Positions 9,001 through 16,316 are shown, numbered from the stretch's first letter. The stretch: 64,000 nt of DNA from Methylobacterium sp. Leaf91 (GCF_001422815.1 NZ_LMMP01000009.1:35638-99637); one strand, 5' to 3'. Numbers and translations: made by a program. Notes: generated by a model not told the origin, from the letters alone.

Positions 9001-9947
9001 CCTTCGCCCGCGTGCTCGACCTGCCGGTGGACAGAGGCAGCCCGACCATCCTCCAATATCTCGCCGTCTCGGCCGATCCCTGGCCCGGTGAGATGGCCGT
9101 CTGGCGCTCCGCCGGGACGGACGGGCCGCTCGGCCTGCACCGCATCGTCGATTACCCCGCCTGCCTCGGCGAGACGCTGACCCCGCTGCCGCCGGGACCG
9201 CTCTGGCGCTTCGACCGGGGGACCCGGCTCGATCTGCGCCTGCGCCATGCCGGCGCCCTCTCCTCCATCGCCGAGAGCGACGTTCTGGCGGGCGGCAACC
9301 TCTTCGCCCTGGTGGGCAGCGATGGCGGGGTCGAGATCATCGCGGCGGCCGGCGCCGAGCTGATCGGTCCCGGCACCTACCGCCTCAGCCGCCTGCTGCG
9401 CGGCCTGATGGGGAGCGAGGATCTCAGCCGGCGCGCGAATCCGGCCGGCTGCCTCGTCGTGCGCCTCGACGACGGGGCGGTCGTGCCCCTGGTGGAGCGG
9501 CTCGACGAGGCCGGCCGGCCGTTCCGTTACCGGATCGGGCCGGCCGCCCGCGACCCCGGCGATCCGAGCCATGTCGAGCTGCAGGCGAGCGCCGGCCTGC
9601 TGCCGCTCCGCCCCCTCGCGCCGGTGCACCTGACCGCACGCCGCGAGGCGGAGGGAATCCGGCTGGCCTGGCTCCGCCGGGCGCGGCGGGACGCGGATGG
9701 CTGGGAGCCGGTGGAGATCCCGCATGACGAGGCGGGCGAGACCTACGAGGTCTCGATCCACGCGCCGGACGGATCGATCCTCCGAACCGTTCGGACGACC
9801 GAGCCGGCGCTCCTCTACCTCGCCGCCGACGAGAGCGCCGATTTCGGCGCGACGCAGACCCACCTCGACGTGAGCGTCGCCCCGATCGGCGCGCTCACCG
9901 GCCTTGGCCCCGGCCGCCGCGCCATCCTGCCCGTGCGCTCCGCCTGA
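6039..9947 (+). CDS. Baseplate multidomain protein megatron (GTA gp15-like, TIM barrel)
   Basis: 1302-aa baseplate protein, close to the length of the Rhodobacter agent's gp15. It starts at ATG 6039 (MATLILQTAGAALGTALGGPIGGAVLG, hydrophobic glycine-rich N terminus); the frame is open further left but that part belongs to the toxin promoter region. The middle holds a glycoside-hydrolase-like TIM barrel (about residues 400-760, with SGFIIGSEF, YAADWTEYG and IGIDYYPPISDW-type strands). It is followed by a phage-tail domain and a C-terminal beta-rich region. It probably contacts the cell surface and helps penetrate it. No frameshift is visible, in contrast to the gp13 homologue. The long antisense frames here are shadows. 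Confidence 0.9.
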   Translation: MATLILQTAGAALGTALGGPIGGAVLGTLGAVAGGAIDSALFGARAGPRFVEGPRLTDVAGLSSTEGEPIKRVYGRAKVGGTLIWATRPLEVANTSVQRAASGGKGGAGQKTVTTTYAYFADLAVGLCEGEIAHVRRVWADGREIDLTTLNYRLHRGGADQAPDPLIVAKEGADRAPAYRGLAYVVFERLALAEFGNRVPQLAFEVIRPVEGLAGMVRAVCLIPGSTEFGLDPRLVTEDAGFGTTRAANRFQFQEASDVTASLDALQALCPRLARVSVVASWFGSDLRAGRCTVTPKVDRPDKATLGDTWSVAGLARDEVETVSTAPMGGAAYGGTPSDAGLGRLVAELRRRGLEVVLYPFVMMDVPAGNGLPDPRDAGALHQPPYPWRGRITCAPAPGQPGSPDGTAVAAAQVAAFFQNPDGYRRFLLHYADLAAGWAADGVSLSGFIIGSEFPSLTRVRGEAGRYPAVEAFTALAQEVRARLGAGVALVYAADWTEYGAHVSDGGATVRFPLDALFADPAIAAVGIDYYPPISDWRDGEGHADLAETDSLYDTAYLKRRLGAGEAFDWYYADDADRRAQRRTPITDGAAAKPWIYRAKDLVSWWSNPHRERDGGVETGTTAWIPQSKPIWLTEIGVPAVDRGTNGPNVFPDAKSSENAAPPFSANRRDDLIQARGLAAILTRFDAALPGFEPAHNPVSPVYGGPMVAAESVFVWCWDARPFPAFPDFDTVWADAENWSLGHWITGRIEGLELDRLIRAILADLGITAPARIAADAWLDGYVIDRPISARGALEPLARIYGLDVSAVGGRLDIRGPRRERPIALAAADLVLTERDRAPLSFVRAEEFELPRALTLGFCDGESADYRKASASAIRPTGLRRRESNADAPIVTRRESAEALAEALLDMAIAGRDSAGFAVSPRRIDLVPGDLLALPGARLPHRIVRIADSAGARRIETRAVPAQGFRRDAYRSPDGKAHRPPPSMAGRPFARVLDLPVDRGSPTILQYLAVSADPWPGEMAVWRSAGTDGPLGLHRIVDYPACLGETLTPLPPGPLWRFDRGTRLDLRLRHAGALSSIAESDVLAGGNLFALVGSDGGVEIIAAAGAELIGPGTYRLSRLLRGLMGSEDLSRRANPAGCLVVRLDDGAVVPLVERLDEAGRPFRYRIGPAARDPGDPSHVELQASAGLLPLRPLAPVHLTARREAEGIRLAWLRRARRDADGWEPVEIPHDEAGETYEVSIHAPDGSILRTVRTTEPALLYLAADESADFGATQTHLDVSVAPIGALTGLGPGRRAILPVRSA

Positions 9948-9972
9948 GCGCCCACCGATCCGGAGCTCCACC

Positions 9973-11538
9973 ATGTCGCAGATGACGGCCAACCTCGCCC
10001 TGCCGCTGATCGCGGCGGGGCAGGCGGGAAAGCACGTGACCCATAACGAGGCCCTGGCGGCCCTCGATACCCTCGTGCAGCTCGCCTGCCTCGACAAGGA
10101 CCTGACGTCCCCGCCCTCCTCGCCCACCGAGGGAGACCGCTACCTCGTCGCCGACGCTGCGCCCACCGGCGCCTGGACCGGGCTCTCCGGCCACATCGTC
10201 CATTTCCATGACGGCGTCTGGAACGGCCTCGCGCCGAGAGCCGGGTGGCTCGCCTATCTGGCCGACGAGGACGCGTTCTACCGTTTCGACGGCACCGCCT
10301 GGAGCGCCCTCTCCCGCACGATCTCGGCCCTGCAGAGCCTCGCCCTGCTCGGCCTCGGCACCGAGGCGGATGCGGAGAACCCGTTCGCGGCCAAGCTCAA
10401 CAAGGCCCTGTGGACGGCGCGCGGCATGGCGGAGGGCGGCACCGGCGACCTGCGCTTCGCCCTGAACAAGGCTGCCACGGGCAACGTGCTGTCGCTGCTG
10501 CTCCAGACCGGATTCTCGGCGCGCGCCGAGATCGGCCTGATCGCCGACGATGGCCTGTCCGTGAAAGTCTCGGCGGATGGGACGAACTGGGCCCATGCCT
10601 GGCGGGCCCAGGCGAATAACGGCTTCGTCGGTTTCGGTTCGGCCGCGTCGCCGGGCGGCCCGGTGCCGGGTGCTCCGATCTCCGTCTCGGGCTCGTCGAG
10701 TGCCGCCCTGATCCAGCTCGAATCCTACAGCCTGGGCGCGCCGGTGGTGAACATCACGACGCGCATCGCCCGCGGCACCCCGGCCGCCCCGACGGGCATC
10801 CTCGCGGGAGACCGATTCTTCGGTTTCTTCGGCCGTGGCTACCATGCGGCGGGCGGGTTCTCCGGCTACATGGTCACCTTCAACGGTGTCGCCGAAGAGG
10901 ATTTCACCGCCACGGCGCAGGGCACGTTCGTCGATTTCCAGACGACGGAAATCGGCACGAGGTCACGCCGGTCCGTGGTCAAGTTCAGGGGCAACGGCGC
11001 CCTCGAACTCATCCCCCGCACCGGCACGCCGAGCGCAGGGCTCGCACCCGGGCAGATCCTGTTCGACGGCACCGCCACCGCGTTCAAGGTCTATGACGGG
11101 ACGCGCTGGTCCCGCCTCACCGACCTGCCCCGGTTCGCAGCCGCCATGGCCGCCGACATGACGATTCCGGCGGGCGCCTGGGCGAAGGTGGCGTTCAACA
11201 CCGCCGAGGTGAACGACCAGGGCGCGTTCGTGCCCGCGGCGAACCGGTTCGTCGCCCCCGAGGCCGGCACCTACACGTTCGGCGCGGGCCTCGCCTTCCG
11301 CAAAAGCGGCAACGCCGCGCCCACCGCGCTCCAGGCCCGGTTCTACCGCAACGGCGCGGCGTCCCCGCGCCACCGGGCGGGCGTGACCGGCCTGGTCGAC
11401 GGCGTCTCGACCCTCGCTCTCACGGCGACCCTCGCCCTGGCGGCGGGCGACACCGTGGAGGTGTTCGCGCAGTTCACCGGCGCCGAGGGCGGCATCCTCG
11501 CCGCCGACACGACGTTCTGGGGCCTCTCCGTGCCCTGA
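9973..11538 (+). CDS. DUF2793 fibre-like protein with C1q/TNF-like C terminus
   Basis: 521-aa protein. Residues 1-110 are a DUF2793 domain (MTANLALPLIAAGQAGKHVTHNEALAALD, then DRYLVADAAPTGAWTG and YRFDGTAWSAL). This domain is found in Rhizobiales next to GTA or prophage tail genes. The C-terminal 130 residues (TIPAGAWAKVAFNTAEVNDQGAF...APEAGTYTFGAGLAFRK...GDTVEVFAQF) look like a C1q/TNF-type jelly roll, a common receptor-binding fold in tail fibres. I infer a fibre or adsorption role. The ATG at 9973 is 25 bp after the megatron stop, so it is part of the same transcription unit. Confidence 0.7.
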   Translation: MSQMTANLALPLIAAGQAGKHVTHNEALAALDTLVQLACLDKDLTSPPSSPTEGDRYLVADAAPTGAWTGLSGHIVHFHDGVWNGLAPRAGWLAYLADEDAFYRFDGTAWSALSRTISALQSLALLGLGTEADAENPFAAKLNKALWTARGMAEGGTGDLRFALNKAATGNVLSLLLQTGFSARAEIGLIADDGLSVKVSADGTNWAHAWRAQANNGFVGFGSAASPGGPVPGAPISVSGSSSAALIQLESYSLGAPVVNITTRIARGTPAAPTGILAGDRFFGFFGRGYHAAGGFSGYMVTFNGVAEEDFTATAQGTFVDFQTTEIGTRSRRSVVKFRGNGALELIPRTGTPSAGLAPGQILFDGTATAFKVYDGTRWSRLTDLPRFAAAMAADMTIPAGAWAKVAFNTAEVNDQGAFVPAANRFVAPEAGTYTFGAGLAFRKSGNAAPTALQARFYRNGAASPRHRAGVTGLVDGVSTLALTATLALAAGDTVEVFAQFTGAEGGILAADTTFWGLSVP

Positions 11539-11617
11539 ACCGCCCGGGAGGCGGTGCCCTCCCGGATCGCGCGTCGCCGGACGACGCCTCTCCCCCGTTC
11601 CAGACCCGGAGTGAACC

Positions 11618-12313
11618 ATGGACCTCAGCGCCATCGGCAGTGCCGTGCTCGTCGCCCGCGAAGGCCGGCGCCTCGACGCCTACCGCGATTCCGTCGGCAT
11701 CTGGACCATCGGAATCGGCCATACCAGCGCGGCGGGGCCGCCCGCGGTGACACAGGGCCTGCGTCTGACCGCGGCGGAATGCGACGCCGTCTTCGCCCGC
11801 GATGTCGGCCGCTTCGTGCGCACCGTCGCGGCGGTGGTGCCAAGCGATCTACCCGACCATGCCTTCGATGCCCTGGTCTCCCTCTGCTTCAACATCGGCG
11901 AAGGCGCGTTCCGGCGCTCGACCGTCGTGCGCCGCCTGAAGGCCGGGGACCGCGCGGGGGCCGCCGAGGCGATCCTGATGTGGAACCGGCCCGCCTCCCT
12001 GATCCCGCGCCGGAGGGCCGAGTACGACCAGTTCCGCACGCCCTACGCAACCTCCCTGCCGCGCGCCCGCTCCACCGATCCCGCCGTCATCCCGCGCCCG
12101 GCCGAGACGACCCCACTGCCCGCGAGCCCGGCGCGGGAGCAACCGGAAGCAGGGCCGGGACTCCTGACAGGCCCGGCCGTCGGCTCCGAGCGCCGCCCCC
12201 TCCCCCGCACGCCTTCGATTCGGACCGCGCCGCCGCAGCGGAGCGTCGCGCCCGCCAGTGCCTGGGCTCGGTTCACGGCGTCCCTCCGGGCCCTGTTCGG
12301 CCCGGGGGCCTGA
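11618..12313 (+). CDS. T4-type lysozyme, glycoside hydrolase family 24 (endolysin)
   Basis: 231-aa muramidase. Catalytic spacing matches T4 lysozyme exactly: Glu15, Asp24 and Thr30 in REGRRLDAYRDSVGIWTIG. The helical lobe follows, with ALVSLCFNIGEGAFRRSTVVRRL, the usual second half of the fold. After about residue 150 comes a proline/arginine-rich tail with no recognisable domain. No signal peptide is seen, so it would need a holin to reach the wall. Its place directly after the fibre gene suggests a lysis gene added to the GTA-like cluster; in R. capsulatus the lysis genes lie elsewhere. Confidence 0.85.
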   Translation: MDLSAIGSAVLVAREGRRLDAYRDSVGIWTIGIGHTSAAGPPAVTQGLRLTAAECDAVFARDVGRFVRTVAAVVPSDLPDHAFDALVSLCFNIGEGAFRRSTVVRRLKAGDRAGAAEAILMWNRPASLIPRRRAEYDQFRTPYATSLPRARSTDPAVIPRPAETTPLPASPAREQPEAGPGLLTGPAVGSERRPLPRTPSIRTAPPQRSVAPASAWARFTASLRALFGPGA

Positions 12314-12354
12314 TCCCGAAAAGCCCGCTCCCCCGCCGCATCCCGGAGATCGTC

Positions 12355-12879
12355 ATGAAACCCTCGTTCCTCGTCCTCGGCGGCCTTGCCGTGCTGCTTT
12401 CCTCCTGCGCCGCCTCGCCCTGCATGGCGGCGACGGCGGAAGCCGCCATCCTCCTGCCCTGGGGCGATGCCGCGATCGCCCTCGCCCAGATCGTCACCGC
12501 CTTCCTGGTGCCCCTGGCGATCACCGCGGCGACCGCCGCATTGGCGCGGATCGCCGGCCCGTTGCAGGTTCTGATCACGACCACCCTGGTCGAGCGTCTC
12601 GTGCGCAATGTCGGCGATTACGCGATCAATGCCGTGGCCGGCGCCGTACGCGGACGGACCCTGTCGGTGCCGGTGGGCTCGGCCGTGATCGCACGCGCGG
12701 TTCAACGGGCCCTCGACCAGGCGCCGGCCTGGCTGGTGACGGCGGCGGGCGGGGCGGAGGGTCTCGCGGAGAAGGTCTTCCGCAGCCTGCCCCTCGATGA
12801 GGAGGCCACGACCGGCAACACCCTGCCCCCCGCCCTCGATGCCCTGCGGGCGGGACAGGGCGCGGTGTCCCCGGTCTGA
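12355..12879 (+). CDS. Membrane/secreted protein of the lysis region, function unknown
   Basis: 174-aa protein that I do not recognise. It has an N-terminal hydrophobic segment (residues 5-22, MKPSFLVLGGLAVLLSSC, lipoprotein-like) and a second one at about 43-66 (IALAQIVTAFLVPLAITAATAALARI). A helical region with LVERLVRNVGDYAINAVAG follows. It directly follows the lysozyme gene, so a holin-like or accessory lysis role is possible but not shown. GGAGATC precedes the ATG. It ends 60 bp before an inverted-repeat element that marks the right edge of the cluster. Confidence 0.55.
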   Translation: MKPSFLVLGGLAVLLSSCAASPCMAATAEAAILLPWGDAAIALAQIVTAFLVPLAITAATAALARIAGPLQVLITTTLVERLVRNVGDYAINAVAGAVRGRTLSVPVGSAVIARAVQRALDQAPAWLVTAAGGAEGLAEKVFRSLPLDEEATTGNTLPPALDALRAGQGAVSPV

Positions 12880-12938
12880 GCTGCGTTCCGTGGACCGAGG
12901 GCTGCGATAGTCACACTTCTCGCGGGCTGCGCTGGCGA

Positions 12939-13189
12939 GCCCTCTCCTGGAAGGCAGGGCGATCGCATATGATACCACGCCGTCATTCCGGGTCGCCACA
13001 GGCGAGCCCGGACCCGGAGGGCCGCGCCGGAGGCGTGCAATCCAGAGCCGCCGACAGTGTAAAGTCCTGCATCACTTGTGTTTCTGGATCCCGGGCTCCG
13101 CTGCGCGGACCCGGGATGACGGGGTGGTGCCAGCGGGTTTCTGACAGGCAAATCGGCATATGCGGTCGCCCTGAATGCGAGGAGAGGGC
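12939..13189. mobile_element. MITE-like nested inverted-repeat element, about 250 bp
   Basis: Imperfect terminal inverted repeats of about 33 bp, with five mismatches, bound the stretch: the left end begins gccctctcct at 12939 and the right end finishes aggagagggc at 13189. Both arms also hold cagggcga and gcatatg-type blocks (12957-12971 and 13157-13171). Inside, cgtcattccgggt (12981) and acccgggatgacg (13109-13121) form a second palindrome. No coding capacity is convincing and no target duplication is obvious. It occupies most of the 406-bp gap 12880-13285, between the GTA-like/lysis genes and the following small genes. A dispersed, non-autonomous repeat is the best reading. Confidence 0.55.
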
Positions 13190-13285
13190 ACCCGGCGCGC
13201 CTTAGGTCGCGGACCTGCTTGGAAAGAGCGAACAGCCTTCGAGCAGATGGGTGAGCCCATTCGGGGCAGCGGAGGGGAGGTTCCC

Positions 13286-13636
13286 ATGGACAGGATCGCA
13301 CTCGAAGCCGCCCGACTGCTGTTCTCGGAGGAGGGCGCGGGCTGGATCGTCGCCGCCCTTCTCGGCTTCGCCTGCCTGCATCTCTACCGGGAGGTGGGCC
13401 GGGCGCAGGAAGCCCGGATCGGCGAGGCCGGCGCCACGGCGACGGCTCTGGAACGGGCCTCGCAGGCGAACTCGGCCGTGGCTTTGGCCATCGAGAGCCG
13501 CACGCGCGTGCTCGAGGACCTGTCCCGGCTGGCCGGCGAGATCTCGCGCGGTGTCGATCGCGGCGACGAGCGGGCGCGGGAGAAGTTCGACGAAATCCTG
13601 CGCCGCCTCTCGGAAACCCGCCACGAGGGCCGATGA
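13286..13636 (+). CDS. Small membrane-anchored coiled-coil protein, function unknown
   Basis: 116-aa protein. One transmembrane segment (about residues 18-34, AGWIVAALLGFACLHLY) is followed by a long charged, probably coiled-coil region. I do not recognise a family. The ATG has GGAGG nine bases upstream (ggaggttcccatg). It stands alone between the inverted-repeat element and a 68-aa gene. Its shape resembles small phage membrane proteins encoded near lysis genes, so it may belong to the end of the particle cluster; this is inference. Confidence 0.5.
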   Translation: MDRIALEAARLLFSEEGAGWIVAALLGFACLHLYREVGRAQEARIGEAGATATALERASQANSAVALAIESRTRVLEDLSRLAGEISRGVDRGDERAREKFDEILRRLSETRHEGR

Positions 13637-13723
13637 CGCCCCGGCTTTCCCCCCGCGCGGCGCTCATCGCGCCTCGTGCTTCTTTGCCCGTTCCCCTTTA
13701 CCCATGGATGGGAGCTCACCCCG

Positions 13724-13930
13724 ATGAACCGTCTCGCCCGCTTCTTCCCGCCCTCCCCACGCCTGCGCGCCGCCTCCGGGCGCCTCCGGGCGGCGGAGAC
13801 CGGATTCGAGCTCTCGATGACCGACCTGCGCAGGGCCGCCCTCGAGCACGTCGATTGTCACCGCCTCCTCGGCATCGCCTTGCGGGCGAGCCTGCAACCT
13901 GCGGTTCTCCACGGCGAAGGCCGCTCGTGA
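13724..13930 (+). CDS. Hypothetical 68-aa protein
   Basis: Short reading frame starting MNRLARFFPPSPRLRAASG, with a central helix FELSMTDLRRAALEHVDCHRLLGIAL. It carries no membrane segment or recognised domain. A possible ribosome site (ATGGGAGCTCACCCCG) lies before the ATG. Codons are GC-rich in third positions like the neighbours. I chose the internal ATG because the upstream part of the frame reads through intergenic sequence. Coding status is moderately likely; function unknown. Confidence 0.4.
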   Translation: MNRLARFFPPSPRLRAASGRLRAAETGFELSMTDLRRAALEHVDCHRLLGIALRASLQPAVLHGEGRS

Positions 13931-14073
13931 CCGCCCGTTTCGGGAACCGGAGGGGGCACGATCGGCTTGCCCGCTCTCATCCCGCCGCGCCACGATCCGA
14001 TCGTTCGGGATCGGGGCCCGGCCGAACCCGCATTCAGGGCGCATTCAGTGCCCGAAGACCATTGACTCATCTC

Positions 14074-14448
14074 ATGCGCATCCTCCTCGCCCTGCTGTTC
14101 ATCGGCCTGACCGTCGCGGCTTTCGCGACGGGGCCGATTCGCACGCTGGCGGAAGAGACGATGACGCCCGGTACGGCCGAGGTCTCGGCGCCGATGCACG
14201 TGGTCCCGCCGAGCGAGAGCTGTCTCAGCCCGGCGGACCTGCGCGAGGCGGTGGCGGACAAGCGGGTGATCGAGCCGGTGGCCGCGATCCGCGCCGCCAG
14301 GACGGTGATCTCCCGGGCCGAGATCCAGCGCGCCCGGCTCTGCCGGCACGGGGAGGGCCTCGCCTATCTCCTGACGGCCTTGCGCCGGGACGGACAGTTC
14401 GTCCACGTGTTGGTGGATGCCACCACCGGACGGGTTATCGGCAAATAA
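14074..14448 (+). CDS. PepSY-like periplasmic protein upstream of two-component genes
   Basis: 124-aa exported protein. Residues 1-19 form a signal peptide (MRILLALLFIGLTVAAFATG). The C-terminal part, with AEIQRARLCRHGEGLAYLLTALRRDGQFVHVLVDATTGRVIGK, resembles a PepSY domain ending in the usual DAxTGxV pattern. Proteins of this sort often lie beside response regulator/kinase pairs and modulate the sensor in the periplasm. In Sinorhizobium a small periplasmic inhibitor (FeuN) is encoded just before feuPQ. The regulator begins 68 bp downstream. A sensor-modulating role is inferred from position. Confidence 0.6.
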   Translation: MRILLALLFIGLTVAAFATGPIRTLAEETMTPGTAEVSAPMHVVPPSESCLSPADLREAVADKRVIEPVAAIRAARTVISRAEIQRARLCRHGEGLAYLLTALRRDGQFVHVLVDATTGRVIGK

Positions 14449-14516
14449 AGGCGGGGGCGCCTATCGTTCTCCGCGACGGGGGCTTCACCGCCGCCTCATC
14501 TTGGGAGTGAATCGCA

Positions 14517-15194
14517 GTGCGTCTGCTCGTCGTCGAGGATGACCGGGACATCAACCGGCAAGTGGTCAGCGCGCTCGAGGAGGCCGGCTACGTCGCCGAC
14601 AAGGCCTTCGACGGCGAAGAGGGCGCCTATCTCGGCGAGAGCGAACCCTACGACGCGATCATCCTCGACATGGGCCTGCCAAAGGCGGACGGCGTCACCG
14701 TGCTGCAGAAATGGCGCCGCGCCGGCATCAAGACGCCGGTCATCATCCTCACCGCCCGCGACCGCTGGTCGGACAAGGTCGACGGGTTCGATGCCGGGGC
14801 CGACGATTACGTGACCAAGCCCTTCCACATGGAAGAGCTGATGGCCCGCGTACGCGCGCTCCTGCGCCGCGCCACCGGCCACGCCACGAGCCAGATCTCC
14901 TGCGGGCCCGTCGTGCTCGATACCCGCTCGGGCCGCGTCTATGTCGACGGCAACCCGATCAAGCTCACGAGCCACGAATACCGCCTGCTCGCCTACCTGA
15001 TGCACCATACCGGCCGCGTGGTCTCCCGCGCCGAGTTGACGGAGCATCTCTACGACCAGGATTTCGACAGGGATTCCAATACGATCGAGGTCTTCGTCGG
15101 CCGCCTCCGCAAGAAGCTCGCTGTGGACCTGATCCAGACCGTGCGCGGCCTCGGCTACCTCGTCGACCCGAACCAGCCCGCGCCGCGGGTGTAG
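14517..15194 (+). CDS. OmpR-family response regulator, FeuP-like
   Basis: 225-aa DNA-binding response regulator. The receiver domain (1-115) has acidic residues D8/D9, phospho-acceptor Asp51 in IILDMGLP, and Lys101 in YVTKPFH. The C-terminal winged helix has LTSHEYRLLAYLMHHTGRVVSRAELTEHLY and TIEVFVGRLRKKL. The start is GTG at 14517, with GGGAG nine bases upstream. The partner kinase is normally the next gene but here lies 1.3 kb downstream, separated by a toxin-antitoxin pair. The FeuP/PhoP-like assignment is from overall resemblance. Confidence 0.88.
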   Translation: MRLLVVEDDRDINRQVVSALEEAGYVADKAFDGEEGAYLGESEPYDAIILDMGLPKADGVTVLQKWRRAGIKTPVIILTARDRWSDKVDGFDAGADDYVTKPFHMEELMARVRALLRRATGHATSQISCGPVVLDTRSGRVYVDGNPIKLTSHEYRLLAYLMHHTGRVVSRAELTEHLYDQDFDRDSNTIEVFVGRLRKKLAVDLIQTVRGLGYLVDPNQPAPRV

Positions 15195-15215
15195 GGGGTA
15201 GAACTTCGGCGGATC

Positions 15216-15262
15216 TTGCCCCCGTCTCATCTGAGCCCCATAATCGGCTCAGATGAGACGGG
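15216..15262 (+). promoter_or_regulatory. Promoter and 17-bp palindromic operator of the RES/Xre pair
   Basis: Perfect 17-bp arms, cccgtctcatctgagcc (15221-15237) and ggctcagatgagacggg (15246-15262), enclose 8 bases. The loop contains CATAAT (15239-15244), a good -10 box, and TTGCCC (15216-15221) stands exactly 17 bases upstream as a -35 box. The palindrome thus covers most of the promoter. It ends 8 bp before the antitoxin ATG. The simplest reading is an autoregulatory operator for the Xre-type antitoxin. It could in principle also act as a terminator for the response regulator, but there is no T-run. Confidence 0.7.
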
Positions 15263-15270
15263 AGTGCGAC

Positions 15271-15723
15271 ATGGCGAGCTACGACATGGACAGCGGGGTG
15301 GCCGTTGCCGACGTTCTCGGATTCGAAGGGCCGAGGTCCGGCGAAAGCACGGACGCGAATGTCATCGCGCAGGTCACGGCGGGGTTGCCGGTGGCTTCCG
15401 TCGATCGGCTCGCCTCCGCCGTCGCTCCCGACGATCGGACTTTCGCCTTCAACTTCGTGGCACGCGCTACGCTCAACCGCCGCCGCGCGGAGGCGAAGGC
15501 GAGGCTGACCCCGCATGAGAGTGCGAAGGTGGTGCGCCTGGCGAAGGTCTGGGCGATGGCCCGTGATGTCTGGAAATCGGATGACGCCGCCCGGGACTTC
15601 CTACACCGCCCTCATCCTCTCCTCGAGAACCGGCCGCCCCTCGAAGTCGCGCTGGAATCCGAGTTCGGCGGACCACGCGTGGAGGCCGTCCTCGGCCGGC
15701 TCAAATATGGCTCCGCTGCGTGA
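15271..15723 (+). CDS. Antitoxin of RES/Xre system (MbcA/ParS toxin-binding, DUF2384)
   Basis: 150-aa antitoxin. The C-terminal DUF2384-type toxin-binding domain has SAKVVRLAKVWAMARDVWKSDDAARDFLHRPHPLLENRPPLEVALESEFGGPRVEAVLGRLKYG. The N-terminal Xre-like region contains AVAPDDRTFAFNFVARATLNRRRAEAKARLTPHE. I chose the ATG at 15271 (GGGAG upstream) because earlier codons lie inside the palindromic operator. The stop overlaps the GTG of the toxin as GTGA. It neutralises the RES-domain toxin and very likely represses its own promoter. Confidence 0.88.
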   Translation: MASYDMDSGVAVADVLGFEGPRSGESTDANVIAQVTAGLPVASVDRLASAVAPDDRTFAFNFVARATLNRRRAEAKARLTPHESAKVVRLAKVWAMARDVWKSDDAARDFLHRPHPLLENRPPLEVALESEFGGPRVEAVLGRLKYGSAA

Positions 15724-16316
15724 GCGGTCAGACGCTCACGCAGGCACAGAAGGCCTATCGAATCGGGGATCCCGACGGCGAGTACGCAATCTTCGATCCG
15801 ACGGGGTCACGCCTTTTCCCCGGCCGCTGGAACACACCGGCAAGCCCGATGATCTATGCGTCGGCCGACTACTCCACATCCATGCTCGAAAAGCTCGTCC
15901 ACGGCAGCGGACGGCTTCCACCCAACCAGCACTACGTCGAGATCCTCCTGTCGGCCGGTCTCTCCTACGAGGTGCTGTCCCAACCTGCGGTGCCGGGATG
16001 GGATCATCCCGATTGCAACGCGTCGCGGACCTTCGGTGAAACTTGGCACCGCTCTCGCCGGTCGCTGCTTCTGTTCGTCCCGAGCGTCGTGGCGCGCGTG
16101 AGCACCAATATCCTCATCAACCCGGACCATCCGGATTTCGGCAGGATTACGGTGGGGCTTCATCAGCCATGCTGGTGGGACAACCGCCTGTTCGAGCGGC
16201 CGGGCAACCCTACTTCAGCACCAACGGCCTCATCGCGGCCGGTCCAATCCGCCGGGCCGCACGACGCCCTCTCCGCTATCGGCGAGTTCGGCGACGGTCC
16301 GAACCTGGATCCGTGA
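15720..16316 (+). CDS. RES-domain toxin (NAD+-consuming), extended C terminus
   Basis: 198-aa RES-domain toxin. Family members break down NAD+ and stop growth. The conserved features are AYRIGD (first Arg), SRLFPGRWNTPASPMIYASADYSTSMLEKLVHG (Arg, Tyr and Glu) and the closing VSTNILINPDHPDFGRITVGLH. The start GTG overlaps the antitoxin stop. RES proteins usually end near the WWDNRLF region. Here about 38 further residues of low-complexity type follow, produced by reading through sequence antisense to a VapB-like gene. The extension suggests that the original stop was lost at the insertion boundary. Confidence 0.85.
   Translation: MSGQTLTQAQKAYRIGDPDGEYAIFDPTGSRLFPGRWNTPASPMIYASADYSTSMLEKLVHGSGRLPPNQHYVEILLSAGLSYEVLSQPAVPGWDHPDCNASRTFGETWHRSRRSLLLFVPSVVARVSTNILINPDHPDFGRITVGLHQPCWWDNRLFERPGNPTSAPTASSRPVQSAGPHDALSAIGEFGDGPNLDP

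Noticed and set aside
7368..10127. 919-codon open frame antisense to the megatron gene
   Set aside because: It is a shadow caused by high GC in third positions; its translation is glycine/arginine-rich without domains, while the sense frame is a full-length known family.
12957..13171. CRISPR-like repeats
   Set aside because: The repeated blocks are inverted rather than direct and occur once on each side, so this is an inverted-repeat element.
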